Part shown: in pieces, positions 35,751 to 43,994 of the stretch | How the letters are laid out: the number at the start of each line of letters is the position of its first letter | Numbering within the stretch: the first letter of the stretch is position 1 | Assembly (NCBI RefSeq): GCF_001625445.1 | Contig: NZ_LWHG01000005.1 | Span: 1 to 64,000 of the forward strand | Direction: 5' to 3' | Length of the DNA stretch: 64,000 nt | Source: Haladaptatus sp. R4 | GTDB lineage: Archaea > Halobacteriota > Halobacteria > Halobacteriales > Haladaptataceae | The notes under the pieces: generated by a model | Seen by the model: the letters and a program-made list of their open reading frames with translations, nothing else | Database searches by the model: none | Told to the model about the DNA's origin: nothing | Program-made: the position numbers and the translations under genes

Positions 35751-36542
35751 ATGTCCGATACAGCCAAAATAGCCGTCTCGAATCAGAAAGGCGGGGTGGG
35801 AAAGACGACGGTAGCTATCAACGTCGCCGGGGCGTTGAGTCATCGGGGGAACGATGTGCTGTTTGTGGACCTCGATCCACAAGGGAACGCAACTGAAGGA
35901 CTGGGGTTGGAATCGGAGTACGAGGCACAACCACCGACCCTGTTCGACGCGCTGACCGATCACGAGGTGCGCGGGGACGTCGATTCGCTCATCGTCGCCC
36001 ACGAGGAGATGGACGTGCTTCCGAGCAATATCGACATGACCAGTGTTGAACCCGAACTGACGATGGCGATGCGCGGCCGAGAGCGGCTCGTACAGGTCCT
36101 CGACGCGCTCGACGCCGACTACGATGTCATTATCATCGATTGCCCGCCGTATCTCGGCAATCTCACTGACAACGCTTTGCTCGCCGCTAAAAACGTACTC
36201 ATCCCCGCGCTCGCCGAATCGACGAGTAAACGCGCGCTGGAAATCCTGTTCGACCAGATGGAGGTACTGGAGGCGGAGTACGACACACAAGTTCGCGATC
36301 TCGGTGTCGTCGCCAATCGCGTCGAGGCGACCAACGAGGCGGACTCGATGCTCAAGTGGTTCGATGAGGCGTTCACCGATATTCCCGTTTGGGAGGTTCG
36401 AAAACGGGTAACCCTCCAACGTGCGTTCTCGGCTGGCTGTTCGATTTTCGAGTTCGAGGAGGAGTGTGACATGGCCGCCGTTTTCCTCTCTATCGCCGAG
36501 GACCTCGAACGTCAACTCGGGTTGGTGGAGGTAACCGCATGA
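35751..36542 (+). CDS. ParA family partition ATPase
   Basis: A 263-residue ParA/MinD-type ATPase of the small (type Ib / Soj-like) class without an N-terminal HTH. The deviant Walker A KGGVGKTT is within IAVSNQKGGVGKTTVAINV, followed by VLFVDLDPQGNATEGLGL, and Walker B reads YDVIIIDCPPYLGNLTDNAL. It should form ATP-dependent patches on DNA that move a bound cargo such as a centromere. Its stop overlaps the next gene's ATG (ATGA), so the two are coupled. The ATG at 35751 is taken; a longer frame upstream crosses the iterons and shows no ParA homology. Degenerate 9-bp T-rich units run up to the start codon. Confidence 0.88.
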   Translation: MSDTAKIAVSNQKGGVGKTTVAINVAGALSHRGNDVLFVDLDPQGNATEGLGLESEYEAQPPTLFDALTDHEVRGDVDSLIVAHEEMDVLPSNIDMTSVEPELTMAMRGRERLVQVLDALDADYDVIIIDCPPYLGNLTDNALLAAKNVLIPALAESTSKRALEILFDQMEVLEAEYDTQVRDLGVVANRVEATNEADSMLKWFDEAFTDIPVWEVRKRVTLQRAFSAGCSIFEFEEECDMAAVFLSIAEDLERQLGLVEVTA

Positions 36543-37018
36543 GCGACGAGAGCCGTGCCGACCGTCTTCGGCGTCGTCGCCGTGCACAGCGCGAGCAACA
36601 GGAAGACTCCGAAGAACCGTCCACACAGTCCGAACGATCAAAGTCATCCGAACCATCAGAATCATCTGAACCATCCGAACCATCCGAACTCTCCAAACCG
36701 GACGAAGCGTCCGCAAGCGACGAATCGGTCGGATTTTCCCGTACGCGGAACGTGAACGATACCACTGGTTCTTCCGCTGTGAGCGACTCCGAGAGCGTGA
36801 AAGCGACTCGCGTCGGCACCTACATGTATCTCCCCGAGAACCAGCGTTCCACGCTCGACTTCCGCTACAAGGAGCTCAATCTCGCGTACGAACGAGCCGT
36901 CGGCGACGAACTAGAGAAGAACCGCCATTTCTATCCGCTGGTCGTACAGGCCGGACTCGAAGCACTCGACGGAGTGGATGGAGAAGAGATTAGAGAACGT
37001 CTCATGCAGTTCGAGTGA
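36539..37018 (+). CDS. ParA-coupled partner protein with SEP repeats
   Basis: A 159-residue protein. It has a basic N-terminus (RADRLRRRRRAQREQQ), a disordered Ser/Glu/Pro region (about 30-58; SEPSESSEPSEPSELSKPDE, encoded by 9-nt repeats), and a folded C-terminal domain (about 88-159) starting RVGTYMYLPENQRSTLDFRY and predicted mostly helical. It overlaps parA by four bases. By position it is the likely ParB-equivalent, binding the centromere and stimulating ParA, but it has no ParB or ribbon-helix-helix signature that I recognise. The basic head could contact ParA or DNA. Confidence 0.7.
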   Translation: MSDESRADRLRRRRRAQREQQEDSEEPSTQSERSKSSEPSESSEPSEPSELSKPDEASASDESVGFSRTRNVNDTTGSSAVSDSESVKATRVGTYMYLPENQRSTLDFRYKELNLAYERAVGDELEKNRHFYPLVVQAGLEALDGVDGEEIRERLMQFE

Positions 37019-37066
37019 ACGCTTACGCGTCGGTACTACTCTAAAAAGATCGGGGACCGTCGGAGG

Positions 37067-37423
37067 TTACTGGGCCGCTTCGAGGAGCGATTCGACCTTT
37101 TCCGCGCGCTCGTCGTTCGTGATGAACTTCTTGAAGCGCCATTCGAACGAGTCGAGGAGAACCTCGATACCTTCGTCCGTAATCGCATACTCGTTCGTCC
37201 GTTTGTCGAGCTCGCTCTTCTCGACCAGCCCACGCTCGATAAGCGTATCGAGGTTGGGATACAGACGGCCGTGGTTCACTTCCTCATCGTAGAAGTCCTC
37301 AAGCTCGCGCTTGATAGCGAGACCGTATCGGGATTCTTCTGCGAGGACTATCAGAACGTTTTGCTGAAACGCGGTGAGGTCGCGTGCGGTCGCCACGTTA
37401 CTAACCGTTTCTGCCTCTGACAT
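37067..37423 (-). CDS. PadR family transcriptional regulator (copy 1)
   Basis: A 118-residue winged-helix protein. It shows the PadR pattern: FQQNVLIVLAEESRYGLAIKRELEDFYDEEVNHGRLYPNLDTLIERGLVEKSELDKRTNEYAITDEG. The 'HGRLYPNLDTL' recognition helix is nearly identical to that of the 41148-41447 protein. The C-terminal helix (about 85-118) should mediate dimerisation. Ligand and targets are unknown. Confidence 0.88.
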   Translation of the reverse strand: MSEAETVSNVATARDLTAFQQNVLIVLAEESRYGLAIKRELEDFYDEEVNHGRLYPNLDTLIERGLVEKSELDKRTNEYAITDEGIEVLLDSFEWRFKKFITNDERAEKVESLLEAAQ

Positions 37424-37681
37424 GGTAGTATGGTGTGATATTCTTTGACAGAGGTTATAAACCTTCCTACTTCAGACAATATTTATGCCCCCCTATTACA
37501 AATATTATTTAACAGTATCCGATTGATCGAAGATTATTGAGTTATGTCTGTAGATATTTGGCACAATACTCAAATATTGCCCTTTCTCTGATTCTTACAC
37601 TCGTGATTTTTGTGCAGTGGGCAAATATCTATCGGACGTCGCGTCGGCGAACGTTTGGACACCTGTCACCATCTTCTATAG

Positions 37682-37978
37682 TCACTCAACGATCTCTACC
37701 TGCTTTCCATCGCTTGCTGATGGCGTCGGCTGTTGTAATTCCGATTCCAACTCTTCGAGCGTGGATCCGGCCTTATTGACCGACTCGTCGGGTAGATCAA
37801 GTCGTATCTGTAGATTACAGTCGCGGCAACAGGCGTCTCCGACGATTCCCTGTTCGTCGTCCTGCCAAATGTCGACCCGAAAGTGCCGGTTATCACAGTC
37901 CTCCGACGGACATTCTATCTCACCGGAATTTAACATCGACTCGATGTTCTCTTCGACGAGTTCAATAATATCAATCAT
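37682..37978 (-). CDS. Small zinc-ribbon-like protein
   Basis: A 98-residue acidic protein with CPSEDCDNRHFRVDIW and CCRDCNLQIRLDL: two Cys knuckles suitable for one zinc. The C-terminal 30 residues are low complexity. No family name is assigned. It is isolated, with short intergenic regions on both sides. Confidence 0.65.
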   Translation of the reverse strand: MIDIIELVEENIESMLNSGEIECPSEDCDNRHFRVDIWQDDEQGIVGDACCRDCNLQIRLDLPDESVNKAGSTLEELESELQQPTPSASDGKQVEIVE

Positions 37979-38562
37979 AATCCCAACGAAGACTCCAAAT
38001 TATTTAATGATATTGATCAATATCTATTTTGATAATTGGTTCTGACACACTCTCACCGTCCTTTCATCACTGGTATCTTTGCTTCTATTGTCGTTTAATT
38101 GGTGGATAATAAAGTGCTCTACCGACGTCGTGTTTAGTACGCCCTCATGTGGGCGTCTTGTGTGCGTTACGGTAAACGACTCGCCCGGCGTTGCCGGAGG
38201 CGATGGTAGTGGGCTGGCACCCCGCTTCGTGTCACCATCCTCCTACGAAAGTTCTCCTTCCGGGCGAACGTTTCCTTCCACTCGACGTAACTTCGATAGC
38301 GTACCCTCCGCGTTCTACGATCCATTCCGACGAAACGTGACGGAGAAGTTCCGTCCCGATTCGTATAGAAAATCCAACAATATGTGTTCTCCCCCAGCAG
38401 CCACGCCCAAGGGAGATGTTACATGCCAGACGTTCACACGACTTCTGATATCTCATACTCATCGGAAATCAGGGTGCCCGATGTAGCCGACCTGTCTCGC
38501 AACTAGTCGGAAACTCCCTCGGGCAGTAAAAATTGGGCTGGATGTCTGAAGCGCTTAAACGC
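37979..38562. other. Intergenic region, possibly with a mobile-element remnant
   Basis: No intact gene is seen in 580 bp. A plus-strand stretch at 38160-38280 reads VTVNDSPGVAGGDGSGLAPR, loosely like the poorly conserved tail of haloarchaeal IS1341-type TnpB proteins; that is a memory-based impression, not a match I can prove. Confidence 0.3.
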
Positions 38563-39519
38563 TTAGTGGATACCGAGCGCTTCGATCTGTTCTTGGTATC
38601 GATTTCGGATCGTCACTTCCGTCACTTGGGCGACGTCGGCGACTTCGCGCTGCGTCTTCTTCTCGTTGCAGAGAAGCGAGGCAGCGTAAATCGCGGCAGC
38701 AGCGTAGCCTGTCGGGGATTTCCCCGAGAGGAGCCCCTGCTCTGCGGTCGTATCGATTATTTCGTTCGCTTTCGACTGTACCTCTTCACTGACACCGAGG
38801 TCGGAACAGAAACGGGGGACGTACTGCTTTGGGTCGACCGGCTTCATCTCGAGACCGAGTTCTTGCGAGATGTACCGATATGTTCGGCCGATTTCTTTCT
38901 GATCCACCCGCGATACCTCTGCAACCTCTTCGAGGCTTCGTGGGATACCCTCCTGCCGACATGCGGCATACAGCGTGCTCGTTGCGACGCCTTCGATGGA
39001 GCGTCCGCGAATCAGGTCTTCGGCCAATGCACGCCGGTAGATAACCGACGCGACCTCGCGTACCGACCGTGGGACACCCAGCGCGGATGCCATTCGGTCG
39101 ATTTCGGACAGCGCGAACTGCAAGTTGCGCTCGCCCGCGTCTTTCGTTCGAATGCGTTCTTGCCACTTTCGCAGTCGGTGCATCTGACTGCGCTTTTCCG
39201 ACGACAGCGACCGACCATACGCGTCCTGGTTCTTCCAGTCGATGGTCGTCGTCAGCCCTTTGTCGTGCATCGTCTGCGTAGTCGGTGCACCGACGCGCGA
39301 CTTGCTCTGTCGCTCGCTGTGATTGAACGCGCGCCACTCCGGCCCGCGGTCGACGTGGTCTTCTTCGACGACCAATCCACAGTCATCACAGACGAGTTCG
39401 GACTGGTCCGCACTATTGACGAGGTTTTTCGACCCGCACTCGGGACATCCTTTGACCCCCTCCTCCTCGGTTTCGGTTTGCTCCGCGCGGCGCTCCCGTT
39501 GGCGAGTGGACCGTTTCAT
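38563..39519 (-). CDS. tfb: Transcription initiation factor IIB (TFB)
   Basis: A 318-residue general transcription factor. The N-terminal zinc ribbon is seen as [24 protein letters not shown], the B-finger/B-linker as [21 protein letters not shown], and two cyclin repeats follow ([29 protein letters not shown], and [21 protein letters not shown]). The end, [21 protein letters not shown], is the HTH that reads the BRE. Haloarchaea carry several TFBs; which promoters this one prefers is unknown. The ATG at 39519 starts [11 protein letters not shown], typical of the family. Confidence 0.92.
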   Translation of the reverse strand: MKRSTRQRERRAEQTETEEEGVKGCPECGSKNLVNSADQSELVCDDCGLVVEEDHVDRGPEWRAFNHSERQSKSRVGAPTTQTMHDKGLTTTIDWKNQDAYGRSLSSEKRSQMHRLRKWQERIRTKDAGERNLQFALSEIDRMASALGVPRSVREVASVIYRRALAEDLIRGRSIEGVATSTLYAACRQEGIPRSLEEVAEVSRVDQKEIGRTYRYISQELGLEMKPVDPKQYVPRFCSDLGVSEEVQSKANEIIDTTAEQGLLSGKSPTGYAAAAIYAASLLCNEKKTQREVADVAQVTEVTIRNRYQEQIEALGIH

Positions 39520-39675
39520 CAATGTTCTATACTCAATGCGAACATTTAAATCCCCGGATGGCACCTCATAGATGGCTTTCGGTTCCTTCTGACATCTCTG
39601 TCCCGGAAACACGAAGACGGCGACGTATTCTGGATAATGTGTCTATTATCTATGGTGTATGAAACGAGAATAGGG

Positions 39676-40065
39676 TTAACAGCTAGGTTTTGCTAATCGA
39701 GAGATCTCGACCATCGTATCGTTGCTGTCGGGGTTCGAGTCGCGGAACGTCCACGAACGGTCGAACACCATTCCTGCTTCCTGGCCCTTCATGAGCAACT
39801 CGTTGAGAGCTACCTCGAAGTCGGCGGTGGTCGTATTTTTGGAGACGCTTGGTTGGTTTGGAGTTGGGTCGGCTAGTTCAGGGCGCGGGGCGAGGCTCGT
39901 TATTTCCACCGTCACATCGTCATATTCGGGCTCGTCATGACGGAACGTCCACGAGCGGTCGAGTTGGACGCCGTTTTCACGTGCTGTGGAAACGAGGACT
40001 TCGAGAGTTCGTTCGAACTCCTCGGGAGATGCTGCCCAGGCTGGTATGTGGTTTGCCTGGCTCAT
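39676..40065 (-). CDS. Tandem 'DRSWTFR' domain protein (copy 1)
   Basis: A 129-residue cytosolic-looking protein built from two repeats of about 45 residues. Each has a helix (FERTLEVLVSTARENGV, and FEVALNELLMKGQEAGM), then LDRSWTFRHDEPEYDDVTVEITSLA or FDRSWTFRDSNPDSNDTMVEISRLA. I do not recognise a named family. The paralogue at 61761-62123 has the same two-repeat layout, which supports the MSQANH start at 40065 over a longer frame. It is divergent from a DUF7344 gene and shares the 40.14-kb promoter element. Confidence 0.75.
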   Translation of the reverse strand: MSQANHIPAWAASPEEFERTLEVLVSTARENGVQLDRSWTFRHDEPEYDDVTVEITSLAPRPELADPTPNQPSVSKNTTTADFEVALNELLMKGQEAGMVFDRSWTFRDSNPDSNDTMVEISRLAKPSC

Positions 40066-40134
40066 TTCATTCAGTGCTACGTGCATCCTCCATATAAACT
40101 CGGAATGCCGTTCCATGCAGTTCCGATCTTTCTC

Positions 40135-40184
40135 ACCGTTTGAAACAGTTTGAAACGGTATGGGAGGGCGTCGTCTGTTTATTA
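40135..40184 (+). promoter_or_regulatory. Promoter with tandem GAAAC sites, 18 nt before TTTATTA
   Basis: GTTTGAAAC at 40138 and TTTGAAACGGT at 40149 form a direct repeat that is also a near-palindrome over 40135-40159 (arms ACCGTTT and AAACGGT). It ends 18 nt before TTTATTA (40178-40184), the likely TATA box, 34 nt from the DUF7344 start. The palindrome also lies about 70 bp upstream of the divergent DRSWTFR gene, so one factor could serve both. Confidence 0.65.
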
Positions 40185-40211
40185 TCTCTCCAGATTACGG
40201 TTGTACTAGTC

Positions 40212-40790
40212 ATGAGCACGATGGAGCGGCCTTCGCTTAGTATCGATGACCGGGCTTCAGATGGGCAATCGGTAATCGAGGGGCAAATCTCGACGGACGA
40301 CGTGTTCCACATCCTTCAGAGTCGACGGCGTCGTGCCGCGGTTCGATATCTCCGCGAGACGGAGGGTCCGGTCGAGATGAGCGACCTCGCGGAGCAAGTC
40401 GCGGCGTGGGAGAACGAGACGACGGTCCAAGCGCTCACATCGGACGAGCGTCAACGTACCTACATTCCTCTCTACCAATCCCACCTTCCCAAACTCGACG
40501 AAGAAGGCGTCATCGAGTACAACAAAGACCGCGGTATCGTCAGAAAGACCCCGCTAGTAGCCGAGTTAGAGCGGTATCTGTCCGTCGAGGACTCATCGGA
40601 CATCGAGACCGGCGGTGATGAACACCGATGGGATACGTATTATCTCTGTGTCTCCTCGCTCGGATCGTTCTTACTACTCGGCGCGGCGTTTCACTTTCCC
40701 CTCTTTACTCTCGTTCCCAGCATCGCAGTGGTCGCATGTGTGCTAGCTGCATTTTGGCTCGTGTCAGTTAGCCACTCCCTTTCCGTGTGA
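40212..40790 (+). CDS. DUF7344 winged-helix membrane regulator (copy 2)
   Basis: A 192-residue paralogue of the protein at 15116-15694, of identical length. The winged helix (DDVFHILQSRRRRAAVRYLRE, then AEQVAAWENETTVQALTSDERQRTYIPLYQSHLPKLDEEGVI) is followed by two membrane helices near the C-terminus (LGSFLLLGAAFHFPLFTLV, and VVACVLAAFWLVSVS). It starts MSTMERPS at 40212 in line with the other copies. Its divergent neighbour belongs to the DRSWTFR family. Confidence 0.85.
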   Translation: MSTMERPSLSIDDRASDGQSVIEGQISTDDVFHILQSRRRRAAVRYLRETEGPVEMSDLAEQVAAWENETTVQALTSDERQRTYIPLYQSHLPKLDEEGVIEYNKDRGIVRKTPLVAELERYLSVEDSSDIETGGDEHRWDTYYLCVSSLGSFLLLGAAFHFPLFTLVPSIAVVACVLAAFWLVSVSHSLSV

Positions 40791-40849
40791 TTTCAATGCA
40801 GCGTGACGATAGTCGGGAACAACGCGAACCGTCTCGTTTCGATTCTCCC

Positions 40850-41017
40850 TCAGCGTAATTCGTCTAAGCAGTTCTCACAGATGTCTACGCTCGCTCGGAG
40901 ATACGCTTCTTGCTCTTGTAGTTCCATTTCGATGCGCGTTACTGGGACGTAATCTTTGCAGTATGCACATCGCTCGATAGCGTCGACTCGGTTCGATACG
41001 TCGTGATTTCTCGGCAT
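40850..41017 (-). CDS. Small CxxC...CxxC zinc-binding protein
   Basis: A 55-residue protein starting MPRNHDVSNRVDAIERCAYC, with a second pair in VDICENCLDEL: a compact treble-clef or rubredoxin-like zinc site. GGAGCGGAG lies just upstream of the ATG as a ribosome binding site. Family unknown to me. It faces the DUF7344 gene tail to tail and lies upstream of the PadR gene. Confidence 0.65.
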   Translation of the reverse strand: MPRNHDVSNRVDAIERCAYCKDYVPVTRIEMELQEQEAYLRASVDICENCLDELR

Positions 41018-41147
41018 TATCTCCGCTCCCGTTGCAGTCCGATGGCCATCAGGTGGGGATATGAAAAGAACCCTCCAAAAGCTATGCGTTAGTAGTTCCG
41101 TGCTTTAAGTACAAACGGACTACAACGGGCGGAAAAAGGCGGTGCCG

Positions 41148-41447
41148 TTAGTCTGCGAGTTCTGCTGCTTCTTTCTCGCCAACGTACTGCGCTTCCCACT
41201 CCCGTCGTGCTTCGATCTCCCGCTGACCACGTCGAGTAAGGGTGTAGTAGTTCGTTCGGCGGTCGACTTGTCCCTTCTCGACCAGTCCTTTGTCCACGAG
41301 GGTGTCGAGGTTGGGGTACAGACGCCCGTGGTGAATGTCCTTCTCGTAGTAGTCTTCGAGTTCCTCTTTGATGGCGAGGCCGTGTGGTTCGGTCAACCCG
41401 TTGATGACGTACAACAGGTCTCGCTGGAAGCCAGTCAGGTCGTACAT
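41148..41447 (-). CDS. PadR family transcriptional regulator (copy 2)
   Basis: A 99-residue PadR protein: FQRDLLYVINGLTEPHGLAIKEELEDYYEKDIHHGRLYPNLDTLVDKGLVEKGQVDRRTNYYTLTRRG. It is shorter than the copy at 37067-37423, lacking most of the extra N-terminus and C-terminal helix. Targets are unknown. Confidence 0.88.
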   Translation of the reverse strand: MYDLTGFQRDLLYVINGLTEPHGLAIKEELEDYYEKDIHHGRLYPNLDTLVDKGLVEKGQVDRRTNYYTLTRRGQREIEARREWEAQYVGEKEAAELAD

Positions 41448-41668
41448 GTTCGACTCGATGTTATGTCTATGGGGTATTAGTTAAGTGCATGATAATGCTC
41501 GTCTTGCGCGGTGAAAATGGGTTTCTCCCTCTGTTTTTGAATTTGACAGCTCCGCAATCTTGACAAACATTCATCACTGTTGTCCGGTTTCTAAACGGTT
41601 ATTCCCGAAAAATCTGTCCAAAAATGGCCCAAGATAATATATGTGCTGAGTCATCATGTGGCTATACT

Positions 41669-41902
41669 ATGAAGAAGCAAGAGTTGATTCATATTCACGG
41701 ACTGCTCGCGGAAGTACAGGCCCAGTACGAGGAACGAAACGATCGAACCCTTGACTTTTCTGAGTACGAACGGATCGGTGTCAATCCGACATCGATACAT
41801 CATTCAAAAACTGACCACCAAGAGGCCATCTTCGCACTCATAGATAGAATTACTGATAATATGGCCGCGAAAGAAGAGCAACTGACGTCGCACGCCAACT
41901 GA
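41669..41902 (+). CDS. UPF0058 family protein (copy 2)
   Basis: A 77-residue paralogue of 34210-34446. It begins MKKQELIHIHGLLAEVQAQY and keeps SIHHSKTDHQEAIFAL. An in-frame ATG at 41624 would add 15 residues with no family match, so 41669 is preferred. It is convergent with DUF7344 copy 3. Confidence 0.8.
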   Translation: MKKQELIHIHGLLAEVQAQYEERNDRTLDFSEYERIGVNPTSIHHSKTDHQEAIFALIDRITDNMAAKEEQLTSHAN

Positions 41903-41942
41903 TAGCTTCTGTACCACCGAAGTATCGTCGAATAGGTCCCCG

Positions 41943-42536
41943 TTATCGTCCGCGCGCCCGTTCTGACATCGCTTGTGCGAGCGTTACGAGTGAGAACATC
42001 GCAACGATACTCCCACCGATCGCTACGCCAGGTAGTGCTGTGAGTATTGGTGCGCCGAGAACCGTCCCCGCAAGGAGAATGGTACTGAGCACCGAGACGC
42101 CCAGATAGTACGATTCCCACGACGGTTGTTGGATCGATTCTTCGTCGTCTTCCGTTTGCGTTTCGACGGTAAGGTACCGGTCGAGTTGATCCGCCAGCTC
42201 CGTTCGTTCGACCGTTCCCCTGCTCTGGTTGTATTCGATGATTCCTTCCTCATCGAGTTTGGGAAGATGGGACTGGTAAAGGGGGATGTACACACGCTGA
42301 CGCTCGTCCGACGTGAGCGCTTGGACCGTCGTCTCGTTCTCCCACGCCGCAACTTGCTCCGCGAGGTTGCGCATCTCGACGATTCCGTCGTTGTCTTTGA
42401 GATAACGGAGCACGTGACGCCTTCGAGGGGTCTGGAGGAGATGGAAGATTTTATCCTTCGAAAGTTCCGGTTCCGGACTCACATCTGCTGCGATACGCGT
42501 GCTTCCGTCGTCCGCCTGAACTTCAGTAGCGCTCAT
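41943..42536 (-). CDS. DUF7344 winged-helix membrane regulator (copy 3)
   Basis: A 197-residue paralogue of the proteins at 15116 and 40212. The winged helix reads DKIFHLLQTPRRRHVLRYLKDND, then AEQVAAWENETTVQALTSDERQRVYIPLYQSHLPKLDEEGIIEYNQSRGTV. Two C-terminal membrane helices follow (YYLGVSVLSTILLAGTVLG, and LPGVAIGGSIVAMFSLVTL). The ATG at 42536 gives MSATEVQADD, in line with copy 1 (MSATTQQVEE). Confidence 0.85.
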   Translation of the reverse strand: MSATEVQADDGSTRIAADVSPEPELSKDKIFHLLQTPRRRHVLRYLKDNDGIVEMRNLAEQVAAWENETTVQALTSDERQRVYIPLYQSHLPKLDEEGIIEYNQSRGTVERTELADQLDRYLTVETQTEDDEESIQQPSWESYYLGVSVLSTILLAGTVLGAPILTALPGVAIGGSIVAMFSLVTLAQAMSERARGR

Positions 42537-42562
42537 GACGGATGAATTATCGCTAGAATGGG

Positions 42563-42612
42563 TAATAAACCAATAATGTTCTCCCAATTTGTTGCGAACG
42601 GTTGCGATAGAT
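42563..42612 (-). promoter_or_regulatory. Promoter of DUF7344 copy 3 (GCAAC direct repeat before TTTATTA)
   Basis: On the minus strand, TCGCAACCGTTCGCAAC (starting near 42610) is a direct repeat of TCGCAAC with the same ten-base spacing as the GAAAC pair at 40.14 kb. It lies about 20 nt before TTTATTA (42563-42569 on the minus strand), which is 33 nt from the ATG. Confidence 0.55.
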
Positions 42613-43247
42613 TGTTAGTTCAGTTAACGACCCTATAACATGTAGGACAGATTTATCTGTTGCTTTTATTATTTGTCGGATAAAACTATGGGTACTTGGA
42701 CGGTCATTATGGCGGTTGGGGGATTAAAAACGGTGTTTTGGGCCTTGTTGTACCGTTTTTCGATGGGGTCTGCGTTCTTCATCTCCTCGTCTGGGGATTA
42801 TTGTCGGAACATATTTTTGAATTATCGGCAGTATTATCCTTGAATTGGTCTCTATCGCCGTCCGAAATGTCTGCTGAAACAATTGTGGACGGTATCCCTC
42901 CTCTCTTTCTTTCACGGCTATTTTCCCATCAAATCACTCTCGGCGAACGATTTTGGTTAACCTCTCTATAGTAATCAGGAGATAAGACGTAGAAAGATAC
43001 GCCCAGCACGGAGGCGGGGTGTGACAATATCCGGCCGCGAGGGTCGTTAGCGCTCATGACTCCTATCTCCCTCGTGTTCAGCTTCATACCTTCTTAGAAA
43101 ACATTCAGAAAACAATTCGAGATTTAACTCAATTACGAAAGGGTGCCTTCCGATACGGCTTCGAATAGCTTTCTTTCGCGCTCATTTTGTTCCCTAAACT
43201 TTAAAGCCAGGTACGGTAATACCACAACCGGATTTGGTTCCTCGACA
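42613..43247. other. Intergenic region without a clear gene
   Basis: About 630 bp, AT-rich. A short plus-strand frame from the ATG at 42688 reads MGTWTVIMAVGGLKTVFWAL before losing character and stopping near 42844; it looks like a chance hydrophobic frame or a decayed small membrane protein. Nothing else is supported. Confidence 0.35.
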
Positions 43248-43994
43248 ATGGCACATGGCGCATCCAATTCCGACAAGGCTTCCAAGGAGCTAAACGACTC
43301 GTCGGAGTCCTGTATGCAGGATGATTCTTCGCCTACTTCCGCTCCGCAAACTCTCCTCGCCGAGGTTTTCATTTCCCATGAACGTCTCGTTCTCGTTCCG
43401 ACACTCGAATCGACCTCCGAACTGTCGGTTCAGATCGAGGGAACGCCGGTAGCCGACGGTTCGTTTCACTTCGTGTCCGTCTTTGGAACCGATTTTTCGT
43501 CGTTCGAACGCTCCCTTGAGACGGATACGACCGTGAGCGAAGCAATCCTCTTTTCGACGTCCGGTGACCGGCGAACGTACCGAATTCGACCATCACCGGA
43601 TACGCTCCCGCTCCTTCCGACCGCCAACGACTTGGGTATTCGGACGCTCGATATCCAGAGCGGAAACGGAGGGTGGGTCGTTCGGATCCAACTCCTGTCG
43701 CGCGAGTCCCTCATCGATCTTCGAAAAGCGTGTCTGGAAGTCGGTACTACGTTCCACGTCCGTCAACTGTACGATTCGGATTCGAATACGGATATCGACA
43801 GTACACGGTTGACCGAACGTCAGCGAGATACCGTTCTCACTGCCTATCGATCGGGCTATTACAACGTTCCTCGGGGAATCTCACAAGGCGAACTCGCGGC
43901 AGAACTCGACGTCTCGACGTCGGCGATTTCACAACAGCTACGACGAGCAACTAAGCAACTCATCGCCAGTACCTTCGTCGTCGATGAGGATTAA
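43248..43994 (+). CDS. Bat-like regulator with C-terminal HTH_10
   Basis: A 248-residue paralogue of 30486-31247. HTH_10 lies at the C-terminus (LTERQRDTVLTAYRSGYYNVPRGISQGELAAELDVSTSAISQQLRRATKQLIAS). The Bat-type regulatory domain precedes it (FSSFERSLETDTTVSEAILF, and DIQSGNGGWVVRIQLLSRESLIDLRKACLE). The N-terminal 45 residues are Ser-rich. ATG at 43248 (MAHGASNSD) is preferred to an upstream start. It overlaps the convergent DUF7504 gene by four bases. Confidence 0.85.
   Translation: MAHGASNSDKASKELNDSSESCMQDDSSPTSAPQTLLAEVFISHERLVLVPTLESTSELSVQIEGTPVADGSFHFVSVFGTDFSSFERSLETDTTVSEAILFSTSGDRRTYRIRPSPDTLPLLPTANDLGIRTLDIQSGNGGWVVRIQLLSRESLIDLRKACLEVGTTFHVRQLYDSDSNTDIDSTRLTERQRDTVLTAYRSGYYNVPRGISQGELAAELDVSTSAISQQLRRATKQLIASTFVVDED

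Noticed and set aside
42688-42971. Small hydrophobic frames on the plus strand after DUF7344 copy 3
   Set aside because: The frames are short, change character midway and match no family that I can defend.
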